Source: Clostridiales bacterium
GTDB lineage: Bacteria; Bacillota; Clostridia; Christensenellales; Aristaeellaceae
Assembly (NCBI GenBank): GCA_004556155.1
Contig: SFIM01000001.1
Span: 101,993-165,992 of the forward strand
DNA: 64,000 bases
Reading direction: 5' to 3'
Shown: positions 1 through 8,318 of the stretch, piece after piece
Layout: each line of letters opens with the position of its first letter
Numbering within the stretch: the stretch's first letter is position 1
Notes under the pieces: generated by a model
What the model saw: only the letters and a program-made list of their open reading frames with translations
The model's database searches: none
What the model was told of the DNA's origin: nothing
Translations under genes and position numbers: made by a program

Positions 1-32
1 CGCTCCCGGCGAATACATCCATCGTGTTTAGT

Positions 33-1229
33 TTACAGCTTTCCGCCCTTTTTGCCGCCCAGTACCACGCCGTTCAGGATGTCGGAGGTGTAGGCGTAGT
101 TGTTTTCATTCTTTTCGGCAAAGGCCTTTTCGGCGTATTCTACCAGCTTATCGATCAGCTGCGGGTAGGATACGCCGCTTTCCTGCCACAGATAGAAGGC
201 CATGGAGCCGGGAATGGTGTTGATCTCGGTGATGTAGAGCTCGTCGTTCTTGGTGAGCATGTAGTCGATGCGCACAACGCCTTTGCAGTCCAGCGCGCGG
301 AAAATCTGCGCCGAAAGCGATTCGATGCGGTGAATCATCTCGTCGCCCACGGGTGCGGGCATGATGCGCTTGAGCGAGGCCATGCCCTTGCTGCCGCCGC
401 CGGTGAGGTACTTATCGGCAAAGTCCAGCAGCTCGCCGCCCGAGGTGGTGGGCATTTCGGTGACGGAGGTGCGTACCTCGCTGTCAAAGCCCAGCACGGA
501 GCAATTGACCTCAATGGGATGCTCCAGCCCCTTTTCGATCAGCACGCGGCGATCGTAGGTGAAGGCCAGGTCGAGCGCCTCGCGCAGGCCCTCGCGGTCG
601 TTGGCGCGGCTGACGCCGATGGAGGAGCCCAGGCACGCGGGCTTGCAGAATACGGGATAGGGCAGCGCCTGCTCCACACGGGCGATAACGGCCTCGGGCG
701 CGGCGCGCCACTCGCTGCGCAGGGCGAATACATCGGGCAGGATGGGATAGCCCATGCCGCGGAATACCTGCTTCATCATGATCTTATCCATGCCGATGGC
801 CGAGCCCGCCACGCCCGTGGAGGAATAGGGGATATTGGCCAGCTCCAGCAGGCCCTGCAGCGTGCCGTCCTCGCCGTGCAGGCCGTGCATGACGGGGATT
901 ACGCAGTCCAGCTTGGTCACGGTGACGGGCACAACGCCCTTGGCGAACAGGCCCTTTTCCTGCTCGTAGCTGATCAACGCGCCCGAGCCTGCTGTCAGAT
1001 CCAGCGTTACGCGGGTCAGCCCCTTGGCGTAGGGATCAAAGGGCGTATAGGTATGGATATCCAGCAGCTTTTCGCCCGTATACCAGCGGCCGTCCTTGGC
1101 GATATAAATGGGCCAAACGTCGTATTTTTCGCGGTCGGCGGCGCGGGCCAGCTGCACGCCGCTGATGATGGATACCTCATGCTCGCAGGTGCGGCTGCCA
1201 AAGATAACGCCCAGTTGCTTCTTTGCCAT
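33..1229 (-). CDS. ddl: D-alanine--D-alanine ligase
   Basis: ATP-grasp ligase that joins two D-Ala residues in the cytoplasm to make the terminal dipeptide of the peptidoglycan stem. The 398-residue protein opens with VIFGSRTCEHEVSIISG, the Ddl N-terminal signature with GGxSxEHEVS in slightly changed form (GSRTCEHEVS). It also has the HGLHGEDGT substrate loop, CKPACLGSSIGVS in the ATP-grasp and the EINTIPGSM metal/ATP-binding C-terminal motif. The ATG lies 7 nt after GGAGG. It is 15 nt downstream of murF, whose enzyme uses its product, so the two are surely co-transcribed. Length is slightly above the usual 300-370. The paralogue question (D-Ala-D-Lac or D-Ala-D-Ser specificity) cannot be settled by eye. 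Confidence 0.95.
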   Translation of the reverse strand: MAKKQLGVIFGSRTCEHEVSIISGVQLARAADREKYDVWPIYIAKDGRWYTGEKLLDIHTYTPFDPYAKGLTRVTLDLTAGSGALISYEQEKGLFAKGVVPVTVTKLDCVIPVMHGLHGEDGTLQGLLELANIPYSSTGVAGSAIGMDKIMMKQVFRGMGYPILPDVFALRSEWRAAPEAVIARVEQALPYPVFCKPACLGSSIGVSRANDREGLREALDLAFTYDRRVLIEKGLEHPIEVNCSVLGFDSEVRTSVTEMPTTSGGELLDFADKYLTGGGSKGMASLKRIMPAPVGDEMIHRIESLSAQIFRALDCKGVVRIDYMLTKNDELYITEINTIPGSMAFYLWQESGVSYPQLIDKLVEYAEKAFAEKNENNYAYTSDILNGVVLGGKKGGKL

Positions 1230-1244
1230 AAAAATGCCTCCAGC

Positions 1245-2855
1245 TTAGTTTTCAGTATAGTGATCAGGCAGATCGTTCTCATAGAGCACATAATCGCCCG
1301 GACGCATAAAGCCCTGAAGCCAGGTTGTAGCCTCGGAAAGGCTTGCAAACACATGCGCGTTGTCCATATTGAAGCCCGCGTCGCGCAGACCATCCTGAAT
1401 GGGCAGGGTGTGCTTTTTGCCAATCAGCACGCACACGTCGGCGCTGGCGGCCATCTGATAGCCAAACTCGTGGTTGAAGGACACCTCCTGCGCACCCAGC
1501 TCCACCATGCCAGGGGTTACGATGATGCGCCGGCCGGGGAAATGGGAAAGCACATCCAGCGCGGCCTTGGCTCCGCGGGGATTGCTGTTGAACGCATCGT
1601 CGATGATCGTAACGCCGCCCGCGCTGCGCAGCAGCTGCAGACGGTGCTCCACAGGCTGAAGCTGGCTGATACCGCGCTGCAGCTGGGTATTGGACAGGCC
1701 CAGATGCCTGGCGACCGCACAGCACAAAAGGATGTTGCCGATGTTGTGCGCGCCCAGCAGCCGGGTACGGCAGGGAACGCGCGAACCATCGGCAAAGCAC
1801 AGGGTGAAGTCGCTGCCCTGATCGGATACGCGCATGTCCTCGGCCCATACGTCGCCGCCCTTACGGTTGACGATGGCTTTGGGCACATGGGTGGTTTTGG
1901 CGTATAGATCGGCGCACACGCCGCCGTCATCGCTGAAGGCGGCAAAGCCGTCCGCAGGCAGGGCGCGGATAAGATCATACTTGGTATCGATGATGTTTTC
2001 CATCGTTTTGAAGGTATCCAGATGCTGAGGCCCCACGGATACCAGCACGCCGATGGTGGGGTGGATAAAGTCAGTCAGCTCCTTGATATCCTTGCGGTGG
2101 CGCGCGCCCATTTCAGCCAGGAAAACCTGATGCGCGGGCTCCAGCCGTTCGCGGATGACCCGGGTAAGCCCCATGGGGGTGTTGAAACTGGCCGGGGTGG
2201 AGAGCACATTGTACTTTTGCGAAAGCAGGGTGTTGAGGATGACCTTAACGCTGGTTTTGCCGTAGCTGCCCGTGATGCCGATACGGATCAGAGCCTTCTG
2301 TGCATCCAGCTTGCGCTGCGCGTCGTGCATATACATGCGCTGAATGCCCTTTTCAAACGGCAGGGCAATCAGCGCGGCCAGGGCGACCAGCAGCGGCAGC
2401 GCCATCACAAAGAGCGGGGATACCAGGCACAGCGCGACGGCGACCACGCCCAGGATGATGTACAGGCGCTTCATGCGCGCGGTCATCACAAAGGGCTTTT
2501 TTTCTTTTGCTTTGCGCTGGCGGACGGCTACCAGATAGCCGATCAGCACGATCACCGCCGCGGCGGGCAGATAGATGGCCAGCAGGCGCAGCGGCCGGAA
2601 GGGCTCGGCGGCGTGATCGGCCGAGTAGGCCAGAAAGTAGATGCCAAAGAACAGCGCGCCCAGCACCGCAGAGGGCAGAACGGCCTTTTTCCACTGGCGG
2701 GCGACGGTCTTGAAATAGCCGTAAAACTGGTAGCTTTCCAATTGAAAATAGTGCAGCAGCCGCCGCGCGCACAGCAGCGCCGCCGCGGCGGAGGCAAGCA
2801 GGGGCAGGCTGGTGATCAGCCGGAACAGAAAGCGTGTCAAGCCGTCGTACCTCAT
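1245..2855 (-). CDS. murF: UDP-N-acetylmuramoyl-tripeptide--D-Ala-D-Ala ligase, membrane-anchored form
   Basis: Adds D-Ala-D-Ala to UDP-MurNAc-tripeptide, the last cytoplasmic step of the peptidoglycan precursor. The Mur ligase core carries the P-loop ITGSYGKTSVK, the EMGARHRKDI motif, the domain with NxxGAKAAL (here NSNPRGAKAALD) and a C-terminal Rossmann domain. Ahead of it lie about 190 residues with four or more hydrophobic segments, so the enzyme is probably tethered to the membrane, as in some Clostridia. The start at MRYDGL is preferred because its ATG forms an ATGA overlap with the stop of the upstream hydrolase; the reading frame continues 13 codons further up. The 536-residue length exceeds a classical 450-residue MurF because of the membrane part. 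Confidence 0.88.
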   Translation of the reverse strand: MRYDGLTRFLFRLITSLPLLASAAAALLCARRLLHYFQLESYQFYGYFKTVARQWKKAVLPSAVLGALFFGIYFLAYSADHAAEPFRPLRLLAIYLPAAAVIVLIGYLVAVRQRKAKEKKPFVMTARMKRLYIILGVVAVALCLVSPLFVMALPLLVALAALIALPFEKGIQRMYMHDAQRKLDAQKALIRIGITGSYGKTSVKVILNTLLSQKYNVLSTPASFNTPMGLTRVIRERLEPAHQVFLAEMGARHRKDIKELTDFIHPTIGVLVSVGPQHLDTFKTMENIIDTKYDLIRALPADGFAAFSDDGGVCADLYAKTTHVPKAIVNRKGGDVWAEDMRVSDQGSDFTLCFADGSRVPCRTRLLGAHNIGNILLCCAVARHLGLSNTQLQRGISQLQPVEHRLQLLRSAGGVTIIDDAFNSNPRGAKAALDVLSHFPGRRIIVTPGMVELGAQEVSFNHEFGYQMAASADVCVLIGKKHTLPIQDGLRDAGFNMDNAHVFASLSEATTWLQGFMRPGDYVLYENDLPDHYTEN

Positions 2856-3625
2856 TTCAGAAACGCCTGCACCACGCGCACAAAGCGCGGCCACTGGCGA
2901 AGATAGGCAAAGTGATCGTCATTTTCAAAGATGACAAGCCCCGCATCGGGGATTTCCTTTTCCATTTGCTGCCCCATCCACAGCGGGGTTTCGGTATCGT
3001 TTTCGCCCCATACCAGCAGCGTGGAGGCCTGCACGCGCGGCAGCAGCGGGGATAAATCCTCGTTTACGACCTTGACGAAGGTTTTTTTCATATCCTCGCT
3101 CAGGGCGTTATAATCGGGTGAGCCGTATTTTTGCCGGAGCTCTGAAAGCAGTCGATCCGACAGCCCCTTGAAGGGCGCGACGCGGCCCAGCGATTGACAC
3201 AGTCCCTTCAGCCTTTGATAGCGCGCGGAGCGCTTTTGCTGCTCGGGCGTTTGCGGCTTTTTGATGCCCGCGCAGCCGGTAAGCACCAGGCGCTTGACAA
3301 GCTGCGGCTCATTAGCTGCCAGATACAGCGCCACGCGCCCGCCGAAGGAATGGGCGATGATATCGCACGGGGCGATGCTCAATTGCAGGATCAGGGCCTT
3401 TACGCACGCGGCAAAATCCGCTACGCCCCAGGGCTGGGGCGGCGGGGTGGATTGCCCGTGGGCGGGAAAATCAATCACGGTAATGTGATAATCCGATTGC
3501 AGCGAATCGGCGATGGGTGCAAAGTGCTTGATTTCACAGCCCCAGCCGTGCAGCATCAGCACGTGTCGATCACCCTGACCGTACTGCTCATAGTGCAGCG
3601 TTACGCCGCAAAGTTCCGCCTGCAT
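2852..3625 (-). CDS. alpha/beta hydrolase
   Basis: Predicted serine hydrolase of 257 residues, cytoplasmic. It has the oxyanion loop LHGWG, the nucleophile elbow AHSFGG (Ser93), an Asp in the GENDTETP segment and a likely catalytic His in NDDHFAYL near the C-terminus. These are the full triad in the right order. It overlaps murF by 4 bp (ATGA), so it is the first gene of a hydrolase-murF-ddl operon. The substrate is not evident; the family includes esterases, thioesterases and haloperoxidase-like enzymes. A TATACT -10-like box lies just upstream at about 3643-3648, with no convincing -35 box. Confidence 0.85.
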   Translation of the reverse strand: MQAELCGVTLHYEQYGQGDRHVLMLHGWGCEIKHFAPIADSLQSDYHITVIDFPAHGQSTPPPQPWGVADFAACVKALILQLSIAPCDIIAHSFGGRVALYLAANEPQLVKRLVLTGCAGIKKPQTPEQQKRSARYQRLKGLCQSLGRVAPFKGLSDRLLSELRQKYGSPDYNALSEDMKKTFVKVVNEDLSPLLPRVQASTLLVWGENDTETPLWMGQQMEKEIPDAGLVIFENDDHFAYLRQWPRFVRVVQAFLK

Positions 3626-3673
3626 GCGCGAGCCTCCTTTATCATAGTATAACCTATCCTTGCCGCAAGCAAA

Positions 3674-4144
3674 CTATGCCGTTTCATCCAGCAAAAGGAT
3701 ATAGCGGCACTTGTGCGTAGAGCCGGAGCAGATGTAGCGAAAGCTCTGCGGCACGGGCACGATGGATTCCAGCACGCAGCCCAGATGCTCGCAGGTTTTG
3801 CGGGATGGGGTATTGTCGGGGTCGGCGGTGATGCACACGCTGCTCAGGTTCAATTGGCGCATAAAGGGAATCAGCAGCTGGCAGGCGCGCGCGGCGTAGC
3901 CATGGCCGCGAAAGGGCTCCTCGATGCGATAGCCGATGTGCCCCAGATAATATAACTGCGGGCTTTCGCCCAGGCGCAGGCTGATATATCCGGCGCGGCG
4001 GCGGGATCTGCGCTCCTGGATATAGAAGGTATAGCCGTCGTCTATGCCCAGGGCCGGATCATACACGTCTTCATTGCTCAGCAGCAGGGCGATCTGATCA
4101 TCCCGCAGCGCAGGCCGGAAGGCGGAGAAAAAATTCCACAGCAA
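3674..4144 (-). CDS. GNAT family N-acetyltransferase
   Basis: Predicted acetyl-CoA-dependent acyltransferase of about 157 residues. The acetyl-CoA-binding motif appears as EPFRGHGYAARA, followed by a beta strand and the PDNTPSRKTCEHLGC segment typical of RimJ/RimL-like acetyltransferases. The frame stays open to 4306, but the upstream part (MALYRTFPFLK...) does not look like protein of this family. A TTG at 4144 sits 7 nt after AAGGAG and gives the N-terminus expected for the family (LLWNFFSAFRP), so I place the start there. It is divergent from ackA and shares the intergenic region. The substrate is unknown. Confidence 0.78.
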   Translation of the reverse strand: MLWNFFSAFRPALRDDQIALLLSNEDVYDPALGIDDGYTFYIQERRSRRRAGYISLRLGESPQLYYLGHIGYRIEEPFRGHGYAARACQLLIPFMRQLNLSSVCITADPDNTPSRKTCEHLGCVLESIVPVPQSFRYICSGSTHKCRYILLLDETA

Positions 4145-4272
4145 AACAAGCACTCCTTCACGCGGAGCACCGCGCAGACGCCATTTTACCATAGAAACGC
4201 TGGGCATGCAACCAAATGCAGGAATTTTACACAGGACTTGCGCGATTTTTCCCTGTTTTATGCAAAAAGACC

Positions 4273-4301
4273 TTTTCAGAAACGGAAAAGTGCGGTATAA
4301 T
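4273..4301 (+). promoter_or_regulatory. sigma-A-like promoter of ackA-rnhA
   Basis: TTTTCA, then a 17-nt spacer, then a perfect TATAAT ending at 4301. The start of ackA is 40 nt further on, leaving room for a short leader with the GGAGG site. Confidence 0.6.
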
Positions 4302-4341
4302 GCCATATTGTGAGAACATACGAAAACGGAGGCGCAATTCC

Positions 4342-5568
4342 ATGAAAATTCTGATTGTAAACGCGGGTTCCTCGTCCCTCAAATATCAGCTGGTCGATAT
4401 GCAGGACGAAAGCGTGCTGGCCAAGGGACTGGTGGAGCGCATCGGCATTCCCGGCAGCAAGCTGACGCAGAAGTATCCCGGCAGCGACAAAAAATATGTG
4501 ATCGAAATGGACATGCCCACCCATGTGGAAGCGTGCAAGAACATGCTCTCCGCCCTGACCGATGCGGAAAACGGCGTGGTCAAATCCATGGATGAAATCG
4601 GCGCGGTGGGCCATCGCGTGCTGCACGGCGGCGAAAAGTTCACCCGCTCCGTGGTGATCGACGACGCGGTCATGGACGCCATCCGCGAGAATATCCCGCT
4701 GGGCCCGCTGCATAACCCCGCCAACCTGATGGGTATCGAGGCCTGCCAGAAGGTCATGCCCGGCACGCCCATGGTGGCCGTGTTTGATACCGCCTTCCAC
4801 CAGACCATGCCGCCCAAGGCCTTTATGTACGGCGTGCCCATGAAGTATTACACCAATCTGCATGTTCGCCGCTACGGCTTCCATGGCACCAGCCATCGCT
4901 ATGTCAGCGCCCGCGCGGCCGAGTTCCTGGGCAAGAAGGCCGAGGATCTGCGCATCATCACCTGCCATCTGGGCAACGGTTCTTCCATGTGCGCGGTGGA
5001 TCACGGCAAGTGCGTGGACACCAGCATGGGTATCACCCCGCTGGAGGGCGTCATCATGGGTACCCGCAGCGGCAGCCTGGATCCCGCCGTGCTGCAGTTC
5101 ATTATGAACAACGCAAAGGATGAAAATGGCAACCCCGAAATCAAGAACATCGATGAAATGCTGGAGATGCTCAACAAGAAGAGCGGCCTGCTGGGCCTGA
5201 GCGGCATTTCCAGCGATATGCGCGACATCGACGCTGCAGCCGATCAGGGCGACCGCAACGCCAGCATCGCCCGCGATATGCTGATCTATGGTATCCGTAA
5301 GTACATCGGCGCTTACGCTGCGGCCATGAACGGCGTGGACGTGATCGTCTTCACTGCCGGTATCGGCGAAAACGGCATCGAGATGCGCGAAAAGGTGATG
5401 GAGGGCTTCGAGTTCCTGGGCGCGAAGATCGATGTGGAAAAGAACCGCGTCAAGGGCGAGGAGCGCGATATCTCCGCCGCCGACAGCAAGGTGAAGGTGC
5501 TGGTGATCCCCACCAACGAGGAGATCGTTATCGCCCGCGATACCCTGCACCTGGTGACTGGCAAATAA
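4342..5568 (+). CDS. ackA: acetate kinase
   Basis: Interconverts acetyl phosphate plus ADP with acetate plus ATP, the substrate-level phosphorylation step of fermentation. The 408-residue protein begins MKILIVNAGSSSLKYQ and contains VFDTAFHQTMP, RYGFHGTSHRYV and HLGNGSS, the ASKHA nucleotide- and acetate-binding signatures, plus FTAGIGEN near the C-terminus. The frame is open 42 codons further up, but the ATG at 4342 has a CGGAGG site 8 nt before it and matches the family N-terminus. Phosphotransacetylase (pta), often adjacent elsewhere, is not here. rnhA follows after 10 nt and is probably co-transcribed. Confidence 0.97.
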   Translation: MKILIVNAGSSSLKYQLVDMQDESVLAKGLVERIGIPGSKLTQKYPGSDKKYVIEMDMPTHVEACKNMLSALTDAENGVVKSMDEIGAVGHRVLHGGEKFTRSVVIDDAVMDAIRENIPLGPLHNPANLMGIEACQKVMPGTPMVAVFDTAFHQTMPPKAFMYGVPMKYYTNLHVRRYGFHGTSHRYVSARAAEFLGKKAEDLRIITCHLGNGSSMCAVDHGKCVDTSMGITPLEGVIMGTRSGSLDPAVLQFIMNNAKDENGNPEIKNIDEMLEMLNKKSGLLGLSGISSDMRDIDAAADQGDRNASIARDMLIYGIRKYIGAYAAAMNGVDVIVFTAGIGENGIEMREKVMEGFEFLGAKIDVEKNRVKGEERDISAADSKVKVLVIPTNEEIVIARDTLHLVTGK

Positions 5569-5578
5569 GGATAGCGGC

Positions 5579-6064
5579 ATGTCTGAAATCAAGCCCCTGA
5601 AAAATGTGGAGGTTTACTCCGACGGCGCATGCTCAGGCAATCCCGGCCCCGGCGGCTGGGCGGCCATCCTGTGCTTTGGTCCGCACGAAAAGGTGCTCAG
5701 CGGCAACATGCCCCACACCACCAACAACCGCATGGAGGTGTTCGCCGTCATCAGTGCCCTGGGCGCGCTCAAGGAGCGCTGCCATGTGCGCGTACACTCC
5801 GATTCCACCTATGTGGTCAACGCTTTCCAGCAGGGCTGGCTGGCCAATTGGCAGCGCCGCGGCTGGAAAACATCGGACGGCAAGCCTGTTGAAAATCAGG
5901 ATTTATGGCGGCTGATGGCCATCGTGGTCAAAAAGCACGAGGTGGAGTTTATCAAGGTGCCCGGCCATGCGGATTGCGAGGAAAATAACCGCTGCGATGC
6001 GCTGGCCCGCGCGGAGATTGATAAATTCCGCAAGATCAATCCCGATGCGGCTCCGCAGACATAA
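5579..6064 (+). CDS. rnhA: ribonuclease HI
   Basis: Endonuclease that cuts the RNA strand of RNA-DNA hybrids. All four acidic catalytic positions are visible: Asp in VYSDGACSGNPGPGG, Glu in NRMEVFAV, Asp in VHSDSTYV and Asp in CDALAR, preceded by the GHADCEENN handle. The 161-residue length is standard for bacterial type I enzymes. It lies 10 nt after ackA and is followed by a strong terminator at 6083-6116. The window also carries an RNase HII gene (rnhB, 20.8 kb), so the organism has both types. Confidence 0.95.
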   Translation: MSEIKPLKNVEVYSDGACSGNPGPGGWAAILCFGPHEKVLSGNMPHTTNNRMEVFAVISALGALKERCHVRVHSDSTYVVNAFQQGWLANWQRRGWKTSDGKPVENQDLWRLMAIVVKKHEVEFIKVPGHADCEENNRCDALARAEIDKFRKINPDAAPQT

Positions 6065-6082
6065 CATGTAAAAATAAGAGTG

Positions 6083-6116
6083 AAAAGCTGGCTGGAAGCA
6101 ATATCCAGCCAGCTTT
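6083..6116 (+). terminator. rho-independent terminator after rnhA
   Basis: A perfect 13-bp stem (AAAAGCTGGCTGG with its complement) around an 8-nt loop, ending in TTTT. Confidence 0.8.
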
Positions 6117-6192
6117 TGCGTGCTTTTGCAGAAATGCCGCAGGACACGCTGATCGAAGATCAGCGCCGGGCTGGCAAAGCCAGACCGAAGGG

Positions 6193-6246
6193 AAAAAGCA
6201 AAACGCCAGAATGGAGCTTGCTCCAACTCTGACGTTTTGCTTTTTT
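6193..6246. terminator. second long hairpin, probable bidirectional terminator
   Basis: Outer arms AAAAAGCAAAACG and CGTTTTGCTTTTT enclose an inner TGGAG-CTTG-CTCCA hairpin. A run of T follows on the plus strand and the mirrored run on the minus strand, so it can serve rnhA readthrough and the converging plsY operon. Confidence 0.65.
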
Positions 6247-6276
6247 CTGTCCTGCAAATGCAGACTGTGTATTCTC

Positions 6277-6357
6277 TTTCAGCTTTCAATCATGATCTTT
6301 TACGCCACACGCAGGTTCTTTGTTACTTTCTTTCCTAAAGAAAGTAACGTTTTCTCC
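6277..6357. repeat. dispersed intergenic repeat, copy A
   Basis: About 80 bp closely matching 16824-16904. The shared core includes TTTTACG, CACACRCAGGTTCTTTGTT and a hairpin whose arms are GTTACTTTCTTT and its complement (6322-6333, 6337-6348). In the other copy the arms differ in sequence but still pair. Both copies lie directly 3' of a minus-strand gene that converges on a plus-strand terminator. Confidence 0.65.
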
Positions 6358-6360
6358 CCC

Positions 6361-6969
6361 TTACGCCTTGTTTTCTTCCTTCTGGCCGATTTTGCGCTCG
6401 GTGCCGTTCTTCAGGCGTTGGAGGTTGCCCCAGTGCCGCCAAATAGCGATCAGCGCCAGCGCAATGGCCCATACGCCGGCGGGCCAAAGCCCCTTGAATA
6501 CGCTGACCAGAATGGCATAGGAAATCACCAGCACCATGCTGCCCAGCGATATGTACCTGGTCAGCACGATGGTGAGGATATCCAGCAGCACCGCCGGAAT
6601 GCCCAGCACCGGGAATGCAAATACAAACACGCCCGTGCAGCAGGCAATGCCCTTGCCGCCCTTAAACCCAAAGTATAGCGGCCAGTTGTGACCGATGATA
6701 GCGAAAAAGCCCGCCGCCATCGCGCCGTTCTGCCCGGCGATCAAGCGCCCCAGCAGCACCGCGCCGATGGCCTTGGCGCAGTCAAAGATAAACGTAATGG
6801 TGCCCGCGTTCATGCCGTAAATGCGCAGCATGTTGCTGGCACCCGGATTTTTGCTGCCGTGGCGGCGAATATCGCTGCCCAGCAGATGCGAATACAGGAT
6901 GCCCGCCGATACGCTGCCCAGCAGATAGCCGATTACCGCGCAGAGAAGCAATGAAGGAAGCTGTTCCAT
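6361..6969 (-). CDS. plsY: acyl phosphate:glycerol-3-phosphate acyltransferase
   Basis: Integral membrane enzyme that transfers an acyl group from acyl phosphate to glycerol-3-phosphate, the first committed step of phospholipid synthesis. The 202-residue protein has about five hydrophobic segments and the PlsY motifs GYLLGSVSAGIL, GSKNPGASNMLR, GHNWPLYFGFKGGKG and a later charged loop. Length is normal. It is the last gene of the DUF512-der-plsY operon, 2 nt after der, with its GGAGAA site inside the end of der. PlsX is not nearby. Confidence 0.95.
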   Translation of the reverse strand: MEQLPSLLLCAVIGYLLGSVSAGILYSHLLGSDIRRHGSKNPGASNMLRIYGMNAGTITFIFDCAKAIGAVLLGRLIAGQNGAMAAGFFAIIGHNWPLYFGFKGGKGIACCTGVFVFAFPVLGIPAVLLDILTIVLTRYISLGSMVLVISYAILVSVFKGLWPAGVWAIALALIAIWRHWGNLQRLKNGTERKIGQKEENKA

Positions 6970-6971
6970 GA

Positions 6972-8318
6972 TTAGCCGTTCTCCTTGGCCCTTTCACGAA
7001 GGGCGAAACGAATAGGCGTGCCGGAAAAGCCGAAGGCCTTGCGCAGCTGGTTTTCCAGGTAACGCTGATAAGCAAAGTGCATCAGCGATTCATCGTTGAC
7101 AAACAGCGCAAAGGTGGGGGGACAGGCCGAAATCTGCGTGCCGTAGTACACCTTCAGCCTGCGTCCGCCGGTCATGGGCGGCTGCAGGGCAATCTGCGCG
7201 TCGCCCAGTACATCGTTGAGCAGACCCGTGGGGATGCGCTTGCTGGTCTGCGCATAGGCCTGATCCACCGCGTCCAGCACCGTGTTTACGCGCTGCCCCG
7301 TCAGGGCGGAAATAAACAACACCGGCGCGTAATCCATAAATTTCAGGTCGTCCAGCACCTTCTTGCGGAATTTTTCCAGCGTGCCGGTATCCTTTTCAGG
7401 AATGTCCCACTTGTTGACTACCACAATGACGGCCTTGCCTTCTTCGGCGATGATCCCCGCAATCTTGGTATCCTGCTCGGTTACGCCGTCTACCGCGTCG
7501 ATCACCAGCAGCGCCACGTCGCAGCGGCGGATGGCGGCAATGGCGCGCAGCACGCTGTAGCGCTCCAGGGACTGATCCTCCACCGCGCGCTTGCGGCGGA
7601 TGCCGGCGGTATCGATGATGTTGTAGCGGCCGCCGTACTGGCTTTCAAAGTGCGTGTCGATGGCGTCGCGCGTGGTGCCGGGAATATCGCTGACCATCAC
7701 GCGCTCCTGGCCAAGCAGGCGGTTGGTCAGGCTGCTTTTGCCCACATTGGGGCGACCCACCAGCGCCAGCTGGATTTCGTGCAGGCCGTTTTCGTCCTCT
7801 TCCTCATCCTCGCGCTTGGGGGGCAGAAGCTTGACGATTTCATCCAGCAGATCGCCCAGACCCAGCATGTTGGCGGCGGAAATGCCCACCGGCTCACCCA
7901 GACCCAGGGCGTAGTATTCGTACAATACGTCGTTAAGCCCGGCGTAATCCAGCTTGTTTACCACCAGGATGACGGGCTTGCGCGTGCGGCGAAGCAGCGA
8001 GGCCACTTCCTCGTCGTCGCGGGTCAGGCCGTCGCGCGCATCGCAGAAAAAGCAGATCACATCAGCCATTTCGATGGCGATTTCCGCCTGCCGGCGCATC
8101 TGGGACAGCAGCACGTCATCGCTGCGCGGGTCGATGCCGCCCGTGTCGATCAGCGTAAACTCGCGGCCCGTCCACTCCACATCGGCGTAGATGCGGTCGC
8201 GCGTAACGCCGGGGGTATCCTCCACGATGGCCACGCGATGGCCGGCAATTTTATTGAAAAAGGTGGATTTGCCCACGTTGGGGCGGCCCACGATGGCAAC
8301 AAGGGGTTTGGTGGTCAT
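6972..8318 (-). CDS. der: ribosome biogenesis GTPase Der (EngA)
   Basis: Tandem GTPase needed for 50S subunit maturation. Two complete G domains are visible: GRPNVGKST with DTPG and NKLD in the first half, and GRPNVGKSS with DTAG and NKWD in the second, followed by a C-terminal KH-like domain ending in FALRERAKENG. The acidic linker between the domains is marked by EDEEEDENG. The 448-residue length fits the family. It begins in an ATGA overlap with the DUF512 gene and is followed 2 nt later by plsY. Confidence 0.96.
   Translation of the reverse strand: MTTKPLVAIVGRPNVGKSTFFNKIAGHRVAIVEDTPGVTRDRIYADVEWTGREFTLIDTGGIDPRSDDVLLSQMRRQAEIAIEMADVICFFCDARDGLTRDDEEVASLLRRTRKPVILVVNKLDYAGLNDVLYEYYALGLGEPVGISAANMLGLGDLLDEIVKLLPPKREDEEEDENGLHEIQLALVGRPNVGKSSLTNRLLGQERVMVSDIPGTTRDAIDTHFESQYGGRYNIIDTAGIRRKRAVEDQSLERYSVLRAIAAIRRCDVALLVIDAVDGVTEQDTKIAGIIAEEGKAVIVVVNKWDIPEKDTGTLEKFRKKVLDDLKFMDYAPVLFISALTGQRVNTVLDAVDQAYAQTSKRIPTGLLNDVLGDAQIALQPPMTGGRRLKVYYGTQISACPPTFALFVNDESLMHFAYQRYLENQLRKAFGFSGTPIRFALRERAKENG

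Noticed and set aside
24..1907. A 627-codon plus-strand open frame opposite ddl and murF
   Set aside because: Both minus-strand genes have clear family motifs, and the opposite frame has none.
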